Positions 1-7,384 of a DNA stretch of 40,959 bases are shown here, one piece after another. The DNA comes from an uncultured Ruminococcus sp. (GTDB lineage: Bacteria; Bacillota; Clostridia; Oscillospirales; Acutalibacteraceae). The notes below the pieces were generated by a model. It ran no database searches. It was given only the letters and a program-made list of their open reading frames with translations, and was not told where the DNA came from. Every line of letters starts with the position of its first letter. Within the stretch, counting starts at the first letter, position 1. A program made the position numbers and the translations under genes. The stretch spans positions 1 to 40,959 of the forward strand of contig CACYSI010000008.1 in NCBI GenBank assembly GCA_902776975.1. The letters run 5' to 3'.

Positions 1-1
1 C

Positions 2-811
2 GACGGCGATACTTGGGCGTTCAATGCTAAGGAAGCAGGCGTACAGGAAGGTCACGAGTACGGTATCATCTTTGAGAATCTTGATACAACAGCTCAGACC
101 GCCGATCTGCTCTTCAACTCCAGTTGCTTCGGCGATACAGCTTATGTTCCCAATCCCGATGACAAGATCGAGAACGCTGTTGACTCCAACAAGAAGAGCA
201 TGAAAGCTGCTTGGAAGGGTTCTTCTTTAGGTTCTATCAAGCAGATCACTTCTCTCGGTAATATCGTCGGCGACTCTATCCCCAGCACAACCTCTGCTTA
301 TCAGATGATGGTCAACTTCCTCGCCAGCAAGGGTTCTCAGAGCCTTACAAACGCTCTTGGCTTCAACAACAAAGACGCTCAGACCACTATCGACGAGACA
401 GCTGCGGCTCTCGGTCTGAATAAGAGTGATGTCGAGAAGGCTATCAAAGAAGCTGCGGAAACCGGCGCAAACGACGGTACAGGCGATAAGACTGACTGGT
501 CATCCAAGTGGGATGCGTCTAAGTCCTCTCTGCCCGGCGAGAGCAGCGGTGGCTCAGGTAGCGGCTCAGGTTCTGGCGACGGCTCAGGTTCTGGCGACGG
601 CTCAGGTTCTGGTGACGGCTCAGGTTCAGGTAGCGGCTCCGGCTCAGGTTCAGGTAGCGGCTCCGGCTCCGGTTCTTCAAGCTCATCTAAGAGCGGTTCT
701 GCCTCTAACACTCAGACCGGTCAGACAGAAGACATGATCTTCATCATGCTCGGCGTCATGGTCGTAGCTGCAGGCGTTATCTTCTTCGCTCGCAAGAGAG
801 AGCGCGCTTGA
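2..811 (+). CDS. C-terminal part of a surface-anchored protein with Gly-Ser linker (5' end outside window)
   Basis: The reading frame is open from the first bases of the window, so this is the C-terminal 269 residues of a longer protein whose start lies upstream. An extracellular part of no recognised family is followed by a low-complexity Gly/Ser/Asp linker built of six-residue GSGSGD-like repeats (bases about 551-675). A hydrophobic segment ([19 protein letters not shown]) and a short basic tail (RKRERA) end the protein. This is a typical cell-surface arrangement: ectodomain, flexible wall-spanning linker, membrane anchor. No LPXTG sorting motif is visible before the membrane segment, so anchoring is probably by the transmembrane helix alone. 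A strong terminator follows directly. The function of the ectodomain cannot be told from this fragment. Confidence 0.8.
   Translation, partial: DGDTWAFNAKEAGVQEGHEYGIIFENLDTTAQTADLLFNSSCFGDTAYVPNPDDKIENAVDSNKKSMKAAWKGSSLGSIKQITSLGNIVGDSIPSTTSAYQMMVNFLASKGSQSLTNALGFNNKDAQTTIDETAAALGLNKSDVEKAIKEAAETGANDGTGDKTDWSSKWDASKSSLPGESSGGSGSGSGSGDGSGSGDGSGSGDGSGSGSGSGSGSGSGSGSGSSSSSKSGSASNTQTGQTEDMIFIMLGVMVVAAGVIFFARKRERA
551..675 (+). repeat. Tandem 18-bp repeats encoding (GSGSGD)n
   Basis: About three near-identical 18-bp units (ggctcaggttctggcgac type) are followed by degenerate ggctccggctcaggt units. They encode the Gly-Ser-Asp linker of the surface protein. Such arrays commonly change in length by slippage. 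Confidence 0.85.
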
Positions 812-837
812 TCAATTGATTAAGTAATATTGTTATT

Positions 838-865
838 AAGACCCCGTCTTCGGACGGGGTCTTTT
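838..865 (+). terminator. Rho-independent terminator after the surface protein gene
   Basis: A perfect GC-rich stem (gaccccgtc 840-848 with gacggggtc 853-861, extended by an AA/TT pair on the outside), a TTCG tetraloop and a following T-run, 27 bases after the stop codon. Confidence 0.92.
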
Positions 866-953
866 GTTATAGAATAAACAGTGAGTCACATATATATTAA
901 CAATCCGTGTGATAAGCTGATTTGTTATGAAGCGGTGACGCGCTAATTATTAC

Positions 954-982
954 TTGCAAAAAAACTGAATCTATAGTATAAT
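954..982 (+). promoter_or_regulatory. SigA-type promoter for the YbhN-like gene
   Basis: A TTGCAA -35 box (954-959), a 17-base spacer and a perfect TATAAT -10 box (977-982) lie about 30 bases before the GTG start at 1014. Confidence 0.7.
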
Positions 983-1013
983 ACGGTTATGTGTGTGAAA
1001 GGAGTGAGGCTCT

Positions 1014-2261
1014 GTGGCTAAAAGGAAAAAGTCTGCCGGTGAAAAAGCTCAGACCAAAGCTGAGCGTAAGGCTAAGACTGCCGGTGAAAAAGCTCAGATC
1101 AAAGCTGAGCGTAAGGCTAAGACTGCTGCAGAAAATGCCGAGCTCCTGAAAGAAGTAATGGAGATGGAGAGCTCTCCGGAGGCTGCGCCCGAAAAGCCGA
1201 AGGGCGGCAATAAGGCGGCTAAGAACATCGGCTTGATACTGTTTATCGCGCTCAATGCCGCTGTGATCTGGTATACAGCGTCGCTTGAATTCTCCAAAGA
1301 CGCTCCGCCGCCTCAAAAGTTCGGATTAACAAACATCTTGTTCTTGCTCGGCGGTGTTATGTGCCTTGTTGTCGTACTTGCGTGTGAGACATTAAAATAT
1401 GTCTTGATGATGCGTCATTTAGGCGAGAAGGTCAGTGTCAGGCACGCCTTTTCGACCGCGGCGCTGGGCAAGTACTATGACTGTATCACTCCATCGGGCG
1501 CCGGCGGTCAGCCTTTTCAGATATACTATCTGCATTCTAACGGCTACAGCAACGGCGCTTCGTCAGCTATGCCGCTGAGCGGATTCTTTACTATGCAGTT
1601 CGGATTTGTCATCCTCTGCGTCTTCGCTTTCATTTTCGGTAACAGCGCGTTTGACGCTACCGGACTTACCGGAATCAAGATCACGGCTTATGTAGGCGCG
1701 GTAGCGTATACCGTAGTACCCGTGATGATCATTATCTCGGGCGCGGCTCCTAAGATAGCTATGAAGATAGTTGCCGCTGTAGTTAGGTTCGGCGCTAAGC
1801 TGCATATAGTCAAAAAGCCTAATCACGCGATAATGAAGGCGGTCCGCTCTCTAAATAACTACAGCACTAATATAAAGAAGATCACTACGGACAGAGGTAT
1901 GCTGATAAAGCTGCTGGTTTTATCCACTGTTTTTCAGCTTGCGATGTGCAGTATGCCGTTCTTCATGGTGCGTACCTTTGACGGACGCATGGGGTATTTT
2001 GAGGCGTTGTTCATGTGCGTGTTCATCCAGGCGGCTGTATCGCTTATACCTACTCCCGGTAACGCCGGCGCGGCAGAAGGCTCGTTCTACATGGTTTTCT
2101 CGAGCCTCGGTACTTCGGGTACCTTCTGGGCTATGCTGCTGTGGCGACTTTTATGCTACTATTCTTTCATCATTATCGGCGTGCTGATATATGCTTATAA
2201 CGGCGCCGAAAAGCTGATAGCTAAACGAAAAGAAATGAAAAACGCGAAAAAAGCGGAGTGA
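1014..2261 (+). CDS. YbhN/LPG-synthase-TM family integral membrane protein
   Basis: A 415-residue polytopic membrane protein of the lysylphosphatidylglycerol synthase transmembrane family (YbhN/UPF0104, PF03706). It starts at GTG with an AAAGGAG site at 998-1004. Residues 1-60 are a Lys/Glu/Ala-rich cytoplasmic extension containing an exact-length 15-residue duplication; about seven or more hydrophobic segments follow. The late motif PTPGNAGAAEGSFY is the characteristic Pro-x-Pro-Gly...Glu signature of this family. The soluble aminoacyl-transferase domain of MprF is absent, so it is not a full MprF; stand-alone members are thought to move or modify lipids. A GT4 glycosyltransferase follows after 41 bases, so a joint role in an envelope glycolipid is plausible, but this is inference from context. 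Confidence 0.85.
   Translation: MAKRKKSAGEKAQTKAERKAKTAGEKAQIKAERKAKTAAENAELLKEVMEMESSPEAAPEKPKGGNKAAKNIGLILFIALNAAVIWYTASLEFSKDAPPPQKFGLTNILFLLGGVMCLVVVLACETLKYVLMMRHLGEKVSVRHAFSTAALGKYYDCITPSGAGGQPFQIYYLHSNGYSNGASSAMPLSGFFTMQFGFVILCVFAFIFGNSAFDATGLTGIKITAYVGAVAYTVVPVMIIISGAAPKIAMKIVAAVVRFGAKLHIVKKPNHAIMKAVRSLNNYSTNIKKITTDRGMLIKLLVLSTVFQLAMCSMPFFMVRTFDGRMGYFEALFMCVFIQAAVSLIPTPGNAGAAEGSFYMVFSSLGTSGTFWAMLLWRLLCYYSFIIIGVLIYAYNGAEKLIAKRKEMKNAKKAE
1031..1120 (+). repeat. 45-bp tandem duplication in the YbhN-like gene
   Basis: Units 1031-1075 and 1076-1120 differ at only two or so bases and encode SAGEKAQTKAERKAK and TAGEKAQIKAERKAK. This is a recent in-frame duplication in the charged cytoplasmic extension. 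Confidence 0.9.
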
Positions 2262-2273
2262 TGGCTCCGCTTT
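2250..2273 (+). terminator. Hairpin overlapping the stop codon of the YbhN-like gene
   Basis: Arms aaagcggag (2250-2258) and ctccgcttt (2265-2273) form a perfect 9-bp stem around the TGA stop. No long T-run follows, so it is more likely a weak attenuator or RNA-stability hairpin between two cotranscribed genes than a strong terminator. Confidence 0.45.
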
Positions 2274-2302
2274 AGCTATGTTATGTTTAAAGGTGATATC
2301 CT

Positions 2303-3493
2303 ATGATAAATCCCGACACAATCAGATCGGCTCAGTTTAACGACACTTACTTTCCTGTCGTAGACGGTGTTGTACAGACCGTACATAATTACGCGGAGCT
2401 TATGAACAAGACCGGCTACTGTTGTGTGGTGACACCTCGCCCGCTTAAGAATACATATGACGACAGTACGTTGGGCTATGATGTTTTCAGAACAAGCTCG
2501 ATCAATTTTCCCATAGCTGAGTATTCGATAGCGTCGCCTAAGTTTGACAGCAAGATCAGAAAAATCATCAACAATCGCAATATCCAGATCTTTCACGCTC
2601 ACAGTCCTTTTTTTGAAGGCTCTTTCGCGGCTACATACGCTAAAAAGATCGGTGTGCCTTGTGTCGCGACCTTTCATTCGAAGTACTATGACGATGTTGT
2701 CAATATCACGGGTTCTAAGACTATCGCTAAGATCGTAGTATCGAGGATCGTCAGCTTTTATAACCGCGTTGACAGCGTCTGGTCGTGCTCGGAGGGTACC
2801 GCCGATACATTGCGCAGCTACGGATATAGGGGCCATATCACCGTCATGGATAACGGCACTACCTATGAGATGCCGGATGATCCCGATAAGCTGAGAGCTA
2901 AGGCGGGAGAGGCGTTCAAGATACCCGCAGGCAAAAAGATCATCCTGTTTGTCGGTCATCTGATCTGGCATAAGAATCTGAAGCTCGTGCTGGATACATT
3001 CAAGCTCTTGGATGACCACAGCGATGACTACAGACTGTTTTTGGTAGGTAACGGCTATGACGGCGAGGCTATACGCAAATACGCGGATTCGCTCGATTTC
3101 AAGGACGGGCATGTCAACTTTGTCGGCAAAATTGCCGATCGTGAGGTACTCAAGGGAATGTACCTCAGCGCCGATCTGCTGTTCTTCCCGTCGGTTTATG
3201 ATAACTCTCCGCTGGTAGTCAGAGAGGCTGCGTCTATGGGAGTACCTTCGCTGCTGACAGAAGGCTCTAACTCCGCCGAAGCGGTGATCAAGAATAAGAC
3301 CGGCTTCACCGCAAGTGAAAACAAGGTGGCTATGTTCCGCGAGATGCTGTCGATATTCGGTACCGACGGACTGTTGGAAGCGGTAAGCGAAGGTGCCAGA
3401 CAGCATGTAGCAAAAACATGGAAAGAGATCGTGCCTAAGGTGCAGGAGCAGTACGCCGAGATCATAGAGAGATACAACTATTCACATAAATAA
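2303..3493 (+). CDS. Glycosyltransferase family 4 (group 1)
   Basis: A 396-residue GT-B fold glycosyltransferase. The N-terminal acceptor domain begins with the usual FNDTYFPVVDGVVQTVHNYAE segment, in which the Gly-Val motif follows a variable-length first strand. The C-terminal nucleotide-sugar domain has KIILFVGHLIWHKNL, a GNG turn and the late SVYDNSPLVVREAASMGVP segment, where the family places the E-x7-E catalytic motif. The closest well-known relatives are diacylglycerol glucosyltransferases and PimB-like enzymes that add a hexose to a lipid, but the exact sugar and acceptor are not readable from sequence. The start is fixed by AAAGGTGA at 2289-2296. It probably shares the promoter of the upstream YbhN-like gene. 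Confidence 0.88.
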   Translation: MINPDTIRSAQFNDTYFPVVDGVVQTVHNYAELMNKTGYCCVVTPRPLKNTYDDSTLGYDVFRTSSINFPIAEYSIASPKFDSKIRKIINNRNIQIFHAHSPFFEGSFAATYAKKIGVPCVATFHSKYYDDVVNITGSKTIAKIVVSRIVSFYNRVDSVWSCSEGTADTLRSYGYRGHITVMDNGTTYEMPDDPDKLRAKAGEAFKIPAGKKIILFVGHLIWHKNLKLVLDTFKLLDDHSDDYRLFLVGNGYDGEAIRKYADSLDFKDGHVNFVGKIADREVLKGMYLSADLLFFPSVYDNSPLVVREAASMGVPSLLTEGSNSAEAVIKNKTGFTASENKVAMFREMLSIFGTDGLLEAVSEGARQHVAKTWKEIVPKVQEQYAEIIERYNYSHK

Positions 3494-3500
3494 TATAATA

Positions 3501-3770
3501 AGGGGCTGTCGCATTAAAGAATAAATGTCATTCTGAACGTTAGTGATGAGGTGCTGTCCAAATCTATGATTTGGCTTACAGCACCCATGCTTTAGCTAGA
3601 ATCTTAAAGTGCTTACTTTTCCGTCAGATTACACATGATTGGTATTATGTAATTGCATGAATTGCACTATAAGATCCTTCAACTTCGCTCAGGATGACAT
3701 TTCTACTTCGTTCAGGATGACAACGGTTAGGGGCTGTCGCACACTTAGTGCGGCAGCCCCACTTTTTGGT
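3501..3770. repeat. Intergenic repeat region with direct and inverted repeats (MITE-like)
   Basis: The 285-base gap between convergent genes holds no credible gene. Two copies of aggggctgtcgca (3501-3513 and 3729-3741) flank it. Inside, tgtcattctgaacg near 3527 is roughly inverted relative to cgttcaggatgaca (3709-3722), and a second ttcgctcaggatgaca copy ends at 3699. A strong hairpin is at 3550-3585 (ggtgctgt/acagcacc plus ccaaatc/gatttgg). The mix of short direct repeats around an inverted-repeat core resembles a small non-autonomous element or REP-type repeat. Confidence 0.6.
3730..3766. terminator. Terminator between convergent genes
   Basis: A 13-bp stem with one G-T pair (ggggctgtcgcac 3730-3742 with gtgcggcagcccc 3748-3760), a five-base loop and a following ACTTTTT tract. 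It lies between the plus-strand glycosyltransferase and the minus-strand deaminase and could serve both, though the T-run favours the plus strand. Confidence 0.75.
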
Positions 3771-3778
3771 TGGGTGAA

Positions 3779-4264
3779 TTATTTGTTGCGGTTGAAATCT
3801 ATGGTGATGGTGTCGCGGTTGAGATGCAGCTGAGTCATGCGCACACCCGCGGAGTTGAGCATCTTTTTTGACGCCTGAGTCTCGGGCGTATCAGCATATT
3901 TGTCATAGAGATATACTATCTCTGAAATGCCGCTCTGGATGATCGCCTTAGCGCACTCGTTACAGGGGAAGAGGTCAACATAGAGGCGCGAGCCCTCAAG
4001 CGACTTGCCGTGAGAGTTGAGTATGGCGTTGAGCTCAGCGTGTACTACATATTTGTACTTGGTATCTTCGCCGTCACGCTCCCATGGGAAGGTATCGTCA
4101 GAGCAACCGTAGGGGAAACCGTTGTAGCCTGTAGAGAGGATCCGCTTGCTCTTGTTGACAATACAGGCGCCTACCTGAGTGTTGGGGTCTTTAGAGCGTT
4201 TAGCGGCTAACAGCGCGACTCCCATAAAGTATTCGTCCCATGAGATATAATCTTCTCTTTTCAT
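3779..4264 (-). CDS. dCMP deaminase (ComEB family)
   Basis: A 161-residue cytidine/deoxycytidylate deaminase. It carries the zinc-site motifs HAE (His75, Glu77) and PCNEC (Cys101, Cys104), with Glu77 the expected proton shuttle. The length and the N-terminal SWDEYFMGVALLAAKRSKDPNTQVGA segment match dCMP deaminases of the ComEB type. The enzyme converts dCMP to dUMP and so feeds thymidylate synthesis. The start is fixed by AGGAGG just upstream. A TATAAT box on the minus strand (attata at 4307-4312 on the plus strand) supports its own promoter. There is no competence operon around it, so a nucleotide-metabolism role is more likely than DNA uptake. Confidence 0.93.
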   Translation of the reverse strand: MKREDYISWDEYFMGVALLAAKRSKDPNTQVGACIVNKSKRILSTGYNGFPYGCSDDTFPWERDGEDTKYKYVVHAELNAILNSHGKSLEGSRLYVDLFPCNECAKAIIQSGISEIVYLYDKYADTPETQASKKMLNSAGVRMTQLHLNRDTITIDFNRNK

Positions 4265-4306
4265 TTTTGCCTCCTGTTGGAATAATTATTATATAGAACG
4301 GTATAT

Positions 4307-4312
4307 ATTATA
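4307..4312 (-). promoter_or_regulatory. Probable -10 box of the dCMP deaminase gene
   Basis: A minus-strand TATAAT about 43 bases before the start codon. No convincing -35 box accompanies it. Confidence 0.4.
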
Positions 4313-4356
4313 CAGCAATACTTTTCGATCGAGAATATACGGATAGTTTAACGGCA

Positions 4357-4599
4357 TCAGCGATTCTTGAGCTTTTCGAGGCAGTCTGAGCATATCGGCT
4401 TGCCTTCAAAGTCGATCAGATCTTCACTGTTACCGCAGAATATGCAGTTCATGCCGTACTTCTTCATAACTATGGCGTCGGGCTCGGTAAACAGCTCGAT
4501 AGTATCGTCGGTGTGCAGATCATACTTGGCGCGCAAAGGCTTTGGGATCACAACACGACCGAGTTTGTCTATTTTGCAGAGAAATCCTGCAGGCTTCAT
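4357..4599 (-). CDS. AbrB/SpoVT-family transition-state regulator with C-terminal zinc ribbon
   Basis: An 80-residue DNA-binding protein. Residues 4-48 form a SpoVT/AbrB swapped-hairpin domain (KIDKLGRVVIPKPLRAKYDL, then DTIELF and AIVMKKY), the fold used by AbrB, Abh and SpoVT as dimers or tetramers. Residues 52-73 add a compact CxxC-N14-CxxC zinc ribbon (Cys52, Cys55, Cys70, Cys73) in place of the multimerisation tail of AbrB. AAAGGA upstream sets the ATG. The gene is divergent from spmA, and their promoters overlap, so it may regulate itself and the spore maturation genes; that is inference. The DNA target cannot be read from the protein. Confidence 0.88.
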   Translation of the reverse strand: MKPAGFLCKIDKLGRVVIPKPLRAKYDLHTDDTIELFTEPDAIVMKKYGMNCIFCGNSEDLIDFEGKPICSDCLEKLKNR

Positions 4600-4632
4600 A
4601 TTTTACGTCCTTTCGTGATGTATTATGTAGAA

Positions 4633-4661
4633 ATCTTACCAAATAAAGGTAAATTTGTCAA
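4633..4661 (-). promoter_or_regulatory. Promoter of the AbrB-like gene
   Basis: On the minus strand a perfect TTGACA (plus-strand tgtcaa 4656-4661), a 17-base spacer and TAAGAT (plus-strand atctta 4633-4638). The spacer contains the inverted repeat ttacc/ggtaa (4636-4640 and 4648-4652), a possible operator. Confidence 0.75.
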
Positions 4662-4684
4662 GATTAATACAGAGCTTTTATAAT
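4655..4684 (+). promoter_or_regulatory. Promoter of spmAB, overlapping the divergent promoter
   Basis: TTGTCA (4655-4660), an 18-base spacer and TATAAT (4679-4684). The -35 box shares almost all its bases with the -35 box of the divergent AbrB-like gene, so the two promoters probably exclude each other. Confidence 0.65.
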
Positions 4685-4744
4685 ATTAGTGATAATATAC
4701 AAATAAACAACTTGTTTTTGTGCAATTATACTGAGGGGGATATT

Positions 4745-5338
4745 ATGTCATACATATTCGGCGTGATGATAGCGTTAGGCTTCATATACGCGCTGGTGAG
4801 CGGAAATATGGCGGCTTTGAGCGCGGGCATACCCGAGGCGGCGGCATCGGCTGTAGAGCTGCTCATATCAATAAGCGGTATGCTGTGTATGTGGTCGGGA
4901 TTTATGAGGATAGCCAAGGACTGCGGCTTGACAGAGAAGCTGGCGAGGCTTTTGGCGCCGCTGCTAAGGAGGCTATATCCCGATATTGATCCCGACAGCA
5001 AGGCTTTCGGCTACATATCGGTGAACATCAGCGCAAATCTGCTCGGACTGGGTAACGCGGCTACACCGCCGGGGCTTAACGCTATGCGTGAATTGAGAAA
5101 GAGGAGCGGCACTGAAATCGCGAGCGACAGCATGATAACCTTTGTGGTGATGAACACAGCTTCGATCCAGCTTGTGCCTGCTACCGTAGCGGCGCTGAGG
5201 AAGAGCTACGGCTCAACTCAGCCCTTCGATATCATCATATGTGTATGGATCACTTCGGCAGTCGCTCTGGCTGTCGGGCTTATGTCATCGCGTCTTATCT
5301 CGGCGCTTACGCGAAGGGGGCGGATATGGAAGCGATAA
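4745..5338 (+). CDS. spmA: Spore maturation protein A
   Basis: A 197-residue membrane protein of the SpmA family, related to nucleoside-transporter gate domains. The motif NISANLLGLGNAATPPGLNAM is the family hallmark. In Bacillus, SpmA and SpmB are needed for dehydration of the spore core. The start is ATG at 4745 with GAGGGGGA just upstream; an in-frame ATG at 4655 would place 30 unrelated residues, read from the promoter region, in front. The stop overlaps the start of spmB by 13 bases, indicating translational coupling. The pair is evidence that the organism, or a recent ancestor, forms spores. Confidence 0.93.
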   Translation: MSYIFGVMIALGFIYALVSGNMAALSAGIPEAAASAVELLISISGMLCMWSGFMRIAKDCGLTEKLARLLAPLLRRLYPDIDPDSKAFGYISVNISANLLGLGNAATPPGLNAMRELRKRSGTEIASDSMITFVVMNTASIQLVPATVAALRKSYGSTQPFDIIICVWITSAVALAVGLMSSRLISALTRRGRIWKR

Positions 5339-5835
5339 TACCGGTCATCATCACATCGGTTTGCGTATACGGACTGTTCAGGAGGATCAATATATTTGAC
5401 AGCTTTGTCGAGGGAGTAAAAGAGGGCTTCGGCACGGTAAGATTTGTCGCGCCTACAATGATAGCTCTGCTTGTGGCTGTGGGGACGCTCAGAGCATCCG
5501 GCTTTCTGGATTTTATAGCTGAGCTGATAAGCCCGTTGGCTGAGTCTGTGGGCTTTCCTGCCGAGCTTGTGCCCATGGGATTGCTGAGACCTGTATCAGG
5601 CTCGGGGGCGACTGCGCTGCTGACAGGGATATACCGGGATTGCGGTCCCGACAGCTTTGCGGGCAGATGCGCGAGCGTGGTGGCAGGCTCTACCGAGACA
5701 ACGTTTTATGCCGTTACGATGTACTACGGAGCGGCAGGTATAAAAAAGATCCGCCATACGCTTTTTTCGGCGCTTTTGGCGGATCTAACGGCGATCATCG
5801 TCAGTGTTATCACGGTAGGGCTGCTCATGAGTTAG
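5326..5835 (+). CDS. spmB: Spore maturation protein B
   Basis: A 169-residue membrane protein with the SpmB architecture: a nucleoside-transporter gate-like domain with VEGVKEGFGTVRFVAPTMIALLVAVGTLRASG and the late MGLLRPVSGSGA and VVAGSTETTFYAVTMYYGA motifs. ATG at 5326 follows GAAGGGGG and overlaps the end of spmA. It works with SpmA in spore core dehydration. Its last 11 bases overlap the end of the convergent spoVAF-like gene, so the two transcripts run into one another without an intervening terminator. Confidence 0.93.
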   Translation: MEAIIPVIITSVCVYGLFRRINIFDSFVEGVKEGFGTVRFVAPTMIALLVAVGTLRASGFLDFIAELISPLAESVGFPAELVPMGLLRPVSGSGATALLTGIYRDCGPDSFAGRCASVVAGSTETTFYAVTMYYGAAGIKKIRHTLFSALLADLTAIIVSVITVGLLMS

Positions 5836-7240
5836 CCTGTTTCATCCTTGTTCTGGTGAGCTTCTTCTTCAGTTCCTGCGGCTTGAAGGGGATGAGTGGG
5901 TACAGATAGCTCTTGCCGCTGATAGTCTTGTTTGAGGCTAACAGAGCGATGATTATGACTATGCCCGCGATAAATCCGATGAAGTTCCCTATATAGGTAG
6001 CGGTAAGCAGGATGAAGCGGGCATATTTGAGCGAGAAGCCCAGCTCATAGTTCGGCTGGCTGTAGTTGGCTATCGTGACAAAGGCTACATACAGCGCGCT
6101 TGCCGTAGTGAACCAGCCTGTGTCTATAGCGAACTGGCTGAAGGCTATCGCACCGATGATGCCTATAGCAGAGGTGAGCGAGCTGGGCGTATGCAGAGCT
6201 GCGAGTCGCAGTCCGTCGATGCACAGCTCCATGATGATGAGCTGCCAGTATATCGGCAGATTGACAGGCTCTGTATGCAGCACAAAGGCGAAAACCGGCG
6301 GGACGTGCTCGGGGTTTTGCAGGCAGAGCAGCCACAGCGGGGTGAGTATCACCGATACTATTGTTATCAGATATCTTGTGATACGGATATAGGTGCCTGT
6401 GATAGGAGGAAAGTAATAGTCGTCCGCCTCTTCGAGCACATCGAAGATAGAGGTCGGGATCAGCAGAGCTGAGGGAGAGTTGTCTACCAGTATCACTATA
6501 TTGCCCTTTAAGCAAACTGCCGCGGCTACATCGGGTCGCTCGGTATACTTGATCTTGGGAAACGGGTTGAGCCACTTCTTTTGATACAGGGCTTCAATAA
6601 GACTCTGCTGATTCATGCTTAGGTTGGCTATATCGAGATTTTTTATTCGATCGGTTATATTATGAAGCAGCTTGTGATCGACCTTGTTGTCCATATAGCA
6701 GATGATGACGTCGCTCTTGCTCTCTCTGCCGACGGTCATGGCTTTGGTGATAAAGTTGCTTGAGCGTATGCGTCGGCGTATCAGCGCCGAGTTGAAGATG
6801 ACGGTCTCGACAAAGCCGTCTTTACTTCCTCTGAGCACTTTGTCGTCCTCGGGCTCAGATGTATTGCGCTGGGGATAGGTGCGCATATCGAAAGCTATAG
6901 CGGCAGTGAAGCCCTCGGCGATCAAGCAAGGTATGCCGCTGAGGACGTTTTTGACGACCTCTCTGTCGTCTTTTACCACACTGATCTCGACATACGGCAC
7001 ACAGTGGCGGGTGAACTCCTCGGCAGAGATGAGATACTCGGGTCTTGTGTTGTTATAAAAGAACTCCATCAGCTTTTCCATGATATCGTCCTTGATAAGT
7101 CCGTTGATGTAGAAGATGACCGCCTTCTTGCCCGCGATAACTATATGGCGCTCGATTATGTCAAAACATTCATCCGCGCGCAGCATTTCGGATATCAGCT
7201 GACGGTTGCTCTCGTATGATGTGCTGAATATAACTGACAC
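5825..7240 (-). CDS. SpoVAF/GerA-family spore membrane protein
   Basis: About 471 residues matching the GerA spore germination family (PF03323), closest in layout to SpoVAF. A long N-terminal cytosolic domain (CLKGNIVILVDNSPSALLIP near residue 250) precedes the signature PPITGTYIRITRYL and about four to five transmembrane segments in the C-terminal 190 residues. SpoVAF-type proteins sit in the spore inner membrane and modulate germination. The start is uncertain: GTG at 7240 directly abuts AAAGGG with no spacer, and no better in-frame start is visible for 17 codons. Partner genes of a gerABC or spoVA operon are not adjacent. The neighbouring spmAB supports a sporulation role. Confidence 0.85.
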   Translation of the reverse strand: MSVIFSTSYESNRQLISEMLRADECFDIIERHIVIAGKKAVIFYINGLIKDDIMEKLMEFFYNNTRPEYLISAEEFTRHCVPYVEISVVKDDREVVKNVLSGIPCLIAEGFTAAIAFDMRTYPQRNTSEPEDDKVLRGSKDGFVETVIFNSALIRRRIRSSNFITKAMTVGRESKSDVIICYMDNKVDHKLLHNITDRIKNLDIANLSMNQQSLIEALYQKKWLNPFPKIKYTERPDVAAAVCLKGNIVILVDNSPSALLIPTSIFDVLEEADDYYFPPITGTYIRITRYLITIVSVILTPLWLLCLQNPEHVPPVFAFVLHTEPVNLPIYWQLIIMELCIDGLRLAALHTPSSLTSAIGIIGAIAFSQFAIDTGWFTTASALYVAFVTIANYSQPNYELGFSLKYARFILLTATYIGNFIGFIAGIVIIIALLASNKTISGKSYLYPLIPFKPQELKKKLTRTRMKQANS

Positions 7241-7290
7241 CCCTTTCGATAGTTTTAGGAAAAATCAAAAATCAATAATATTTTTTCTCG

Positions 7291-7320
7291 GTTGCATAGT
7301 TTTATGCAACTTTTTTCTTT
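7291..7320 (+). terminator. Terminator-like hairpin upstream of the phage operon
   Basis: A perfect 8-bp stem gttgcata (7291-7298)/tatgcaac (7303-7310), a four-base loop and TTTTTTCTTT. No plus-strand gene lies between spmB and here, so it is either a leader attenuator or an insulator for the phage operon. Its arms could also be a repressor-type operator. Confidence 0.6.
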
Positions 7321-7346
7321 ATACGCTCATAGGTGAAACCGGTGCG

Positions 7347-7371
7347 GCGATATCTTGAATAATGATATCGC
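7347..7371 (+). promoter_or_regulatory. Palindrome next to the TerS ribosome binding site
   Basis: Perfect arms gcgatatc (7347-7354) and gatatcgc (7364-7371) with a nine-base spacer, ending three bases before the AAAGGAG of terS. It could be an operator or an RNA hairpin that affects translation of the first phage gene. Confidence 0.5.
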
Positions 7372-7384
7372 GGAAAGGAGAAGT

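Noticed and set aside
551-675. Gly-Ser repeats as a sign of a collagen-like or silk-like structural domain
   Set aside because: The GSGSGD pattern is a simple flexible linker before a membrane anchor; no Gly-X-Y triplets or other structural motif.
2276-3406. A 376-codon minus-strand frame across the glycosyltransferase gene
   Set aside because: Antisense shadow of a clear GT4 gene; no family-like content.
3639-3833. A 64-codon plus-strand frame in the repeat region before the deaminase gene
   Set aside because: It is made of repeat and terminator sequence and runs into the opposite-strand deaminase gene.
7299-7323. A sigma-A promoter TTGCAT-N19-TTTATA just before the phage operon
   Set aside because: The spacer is too long and the -35 box is part of the hairpin stem. 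A promoter is probably nearby but this pair is not convincing.
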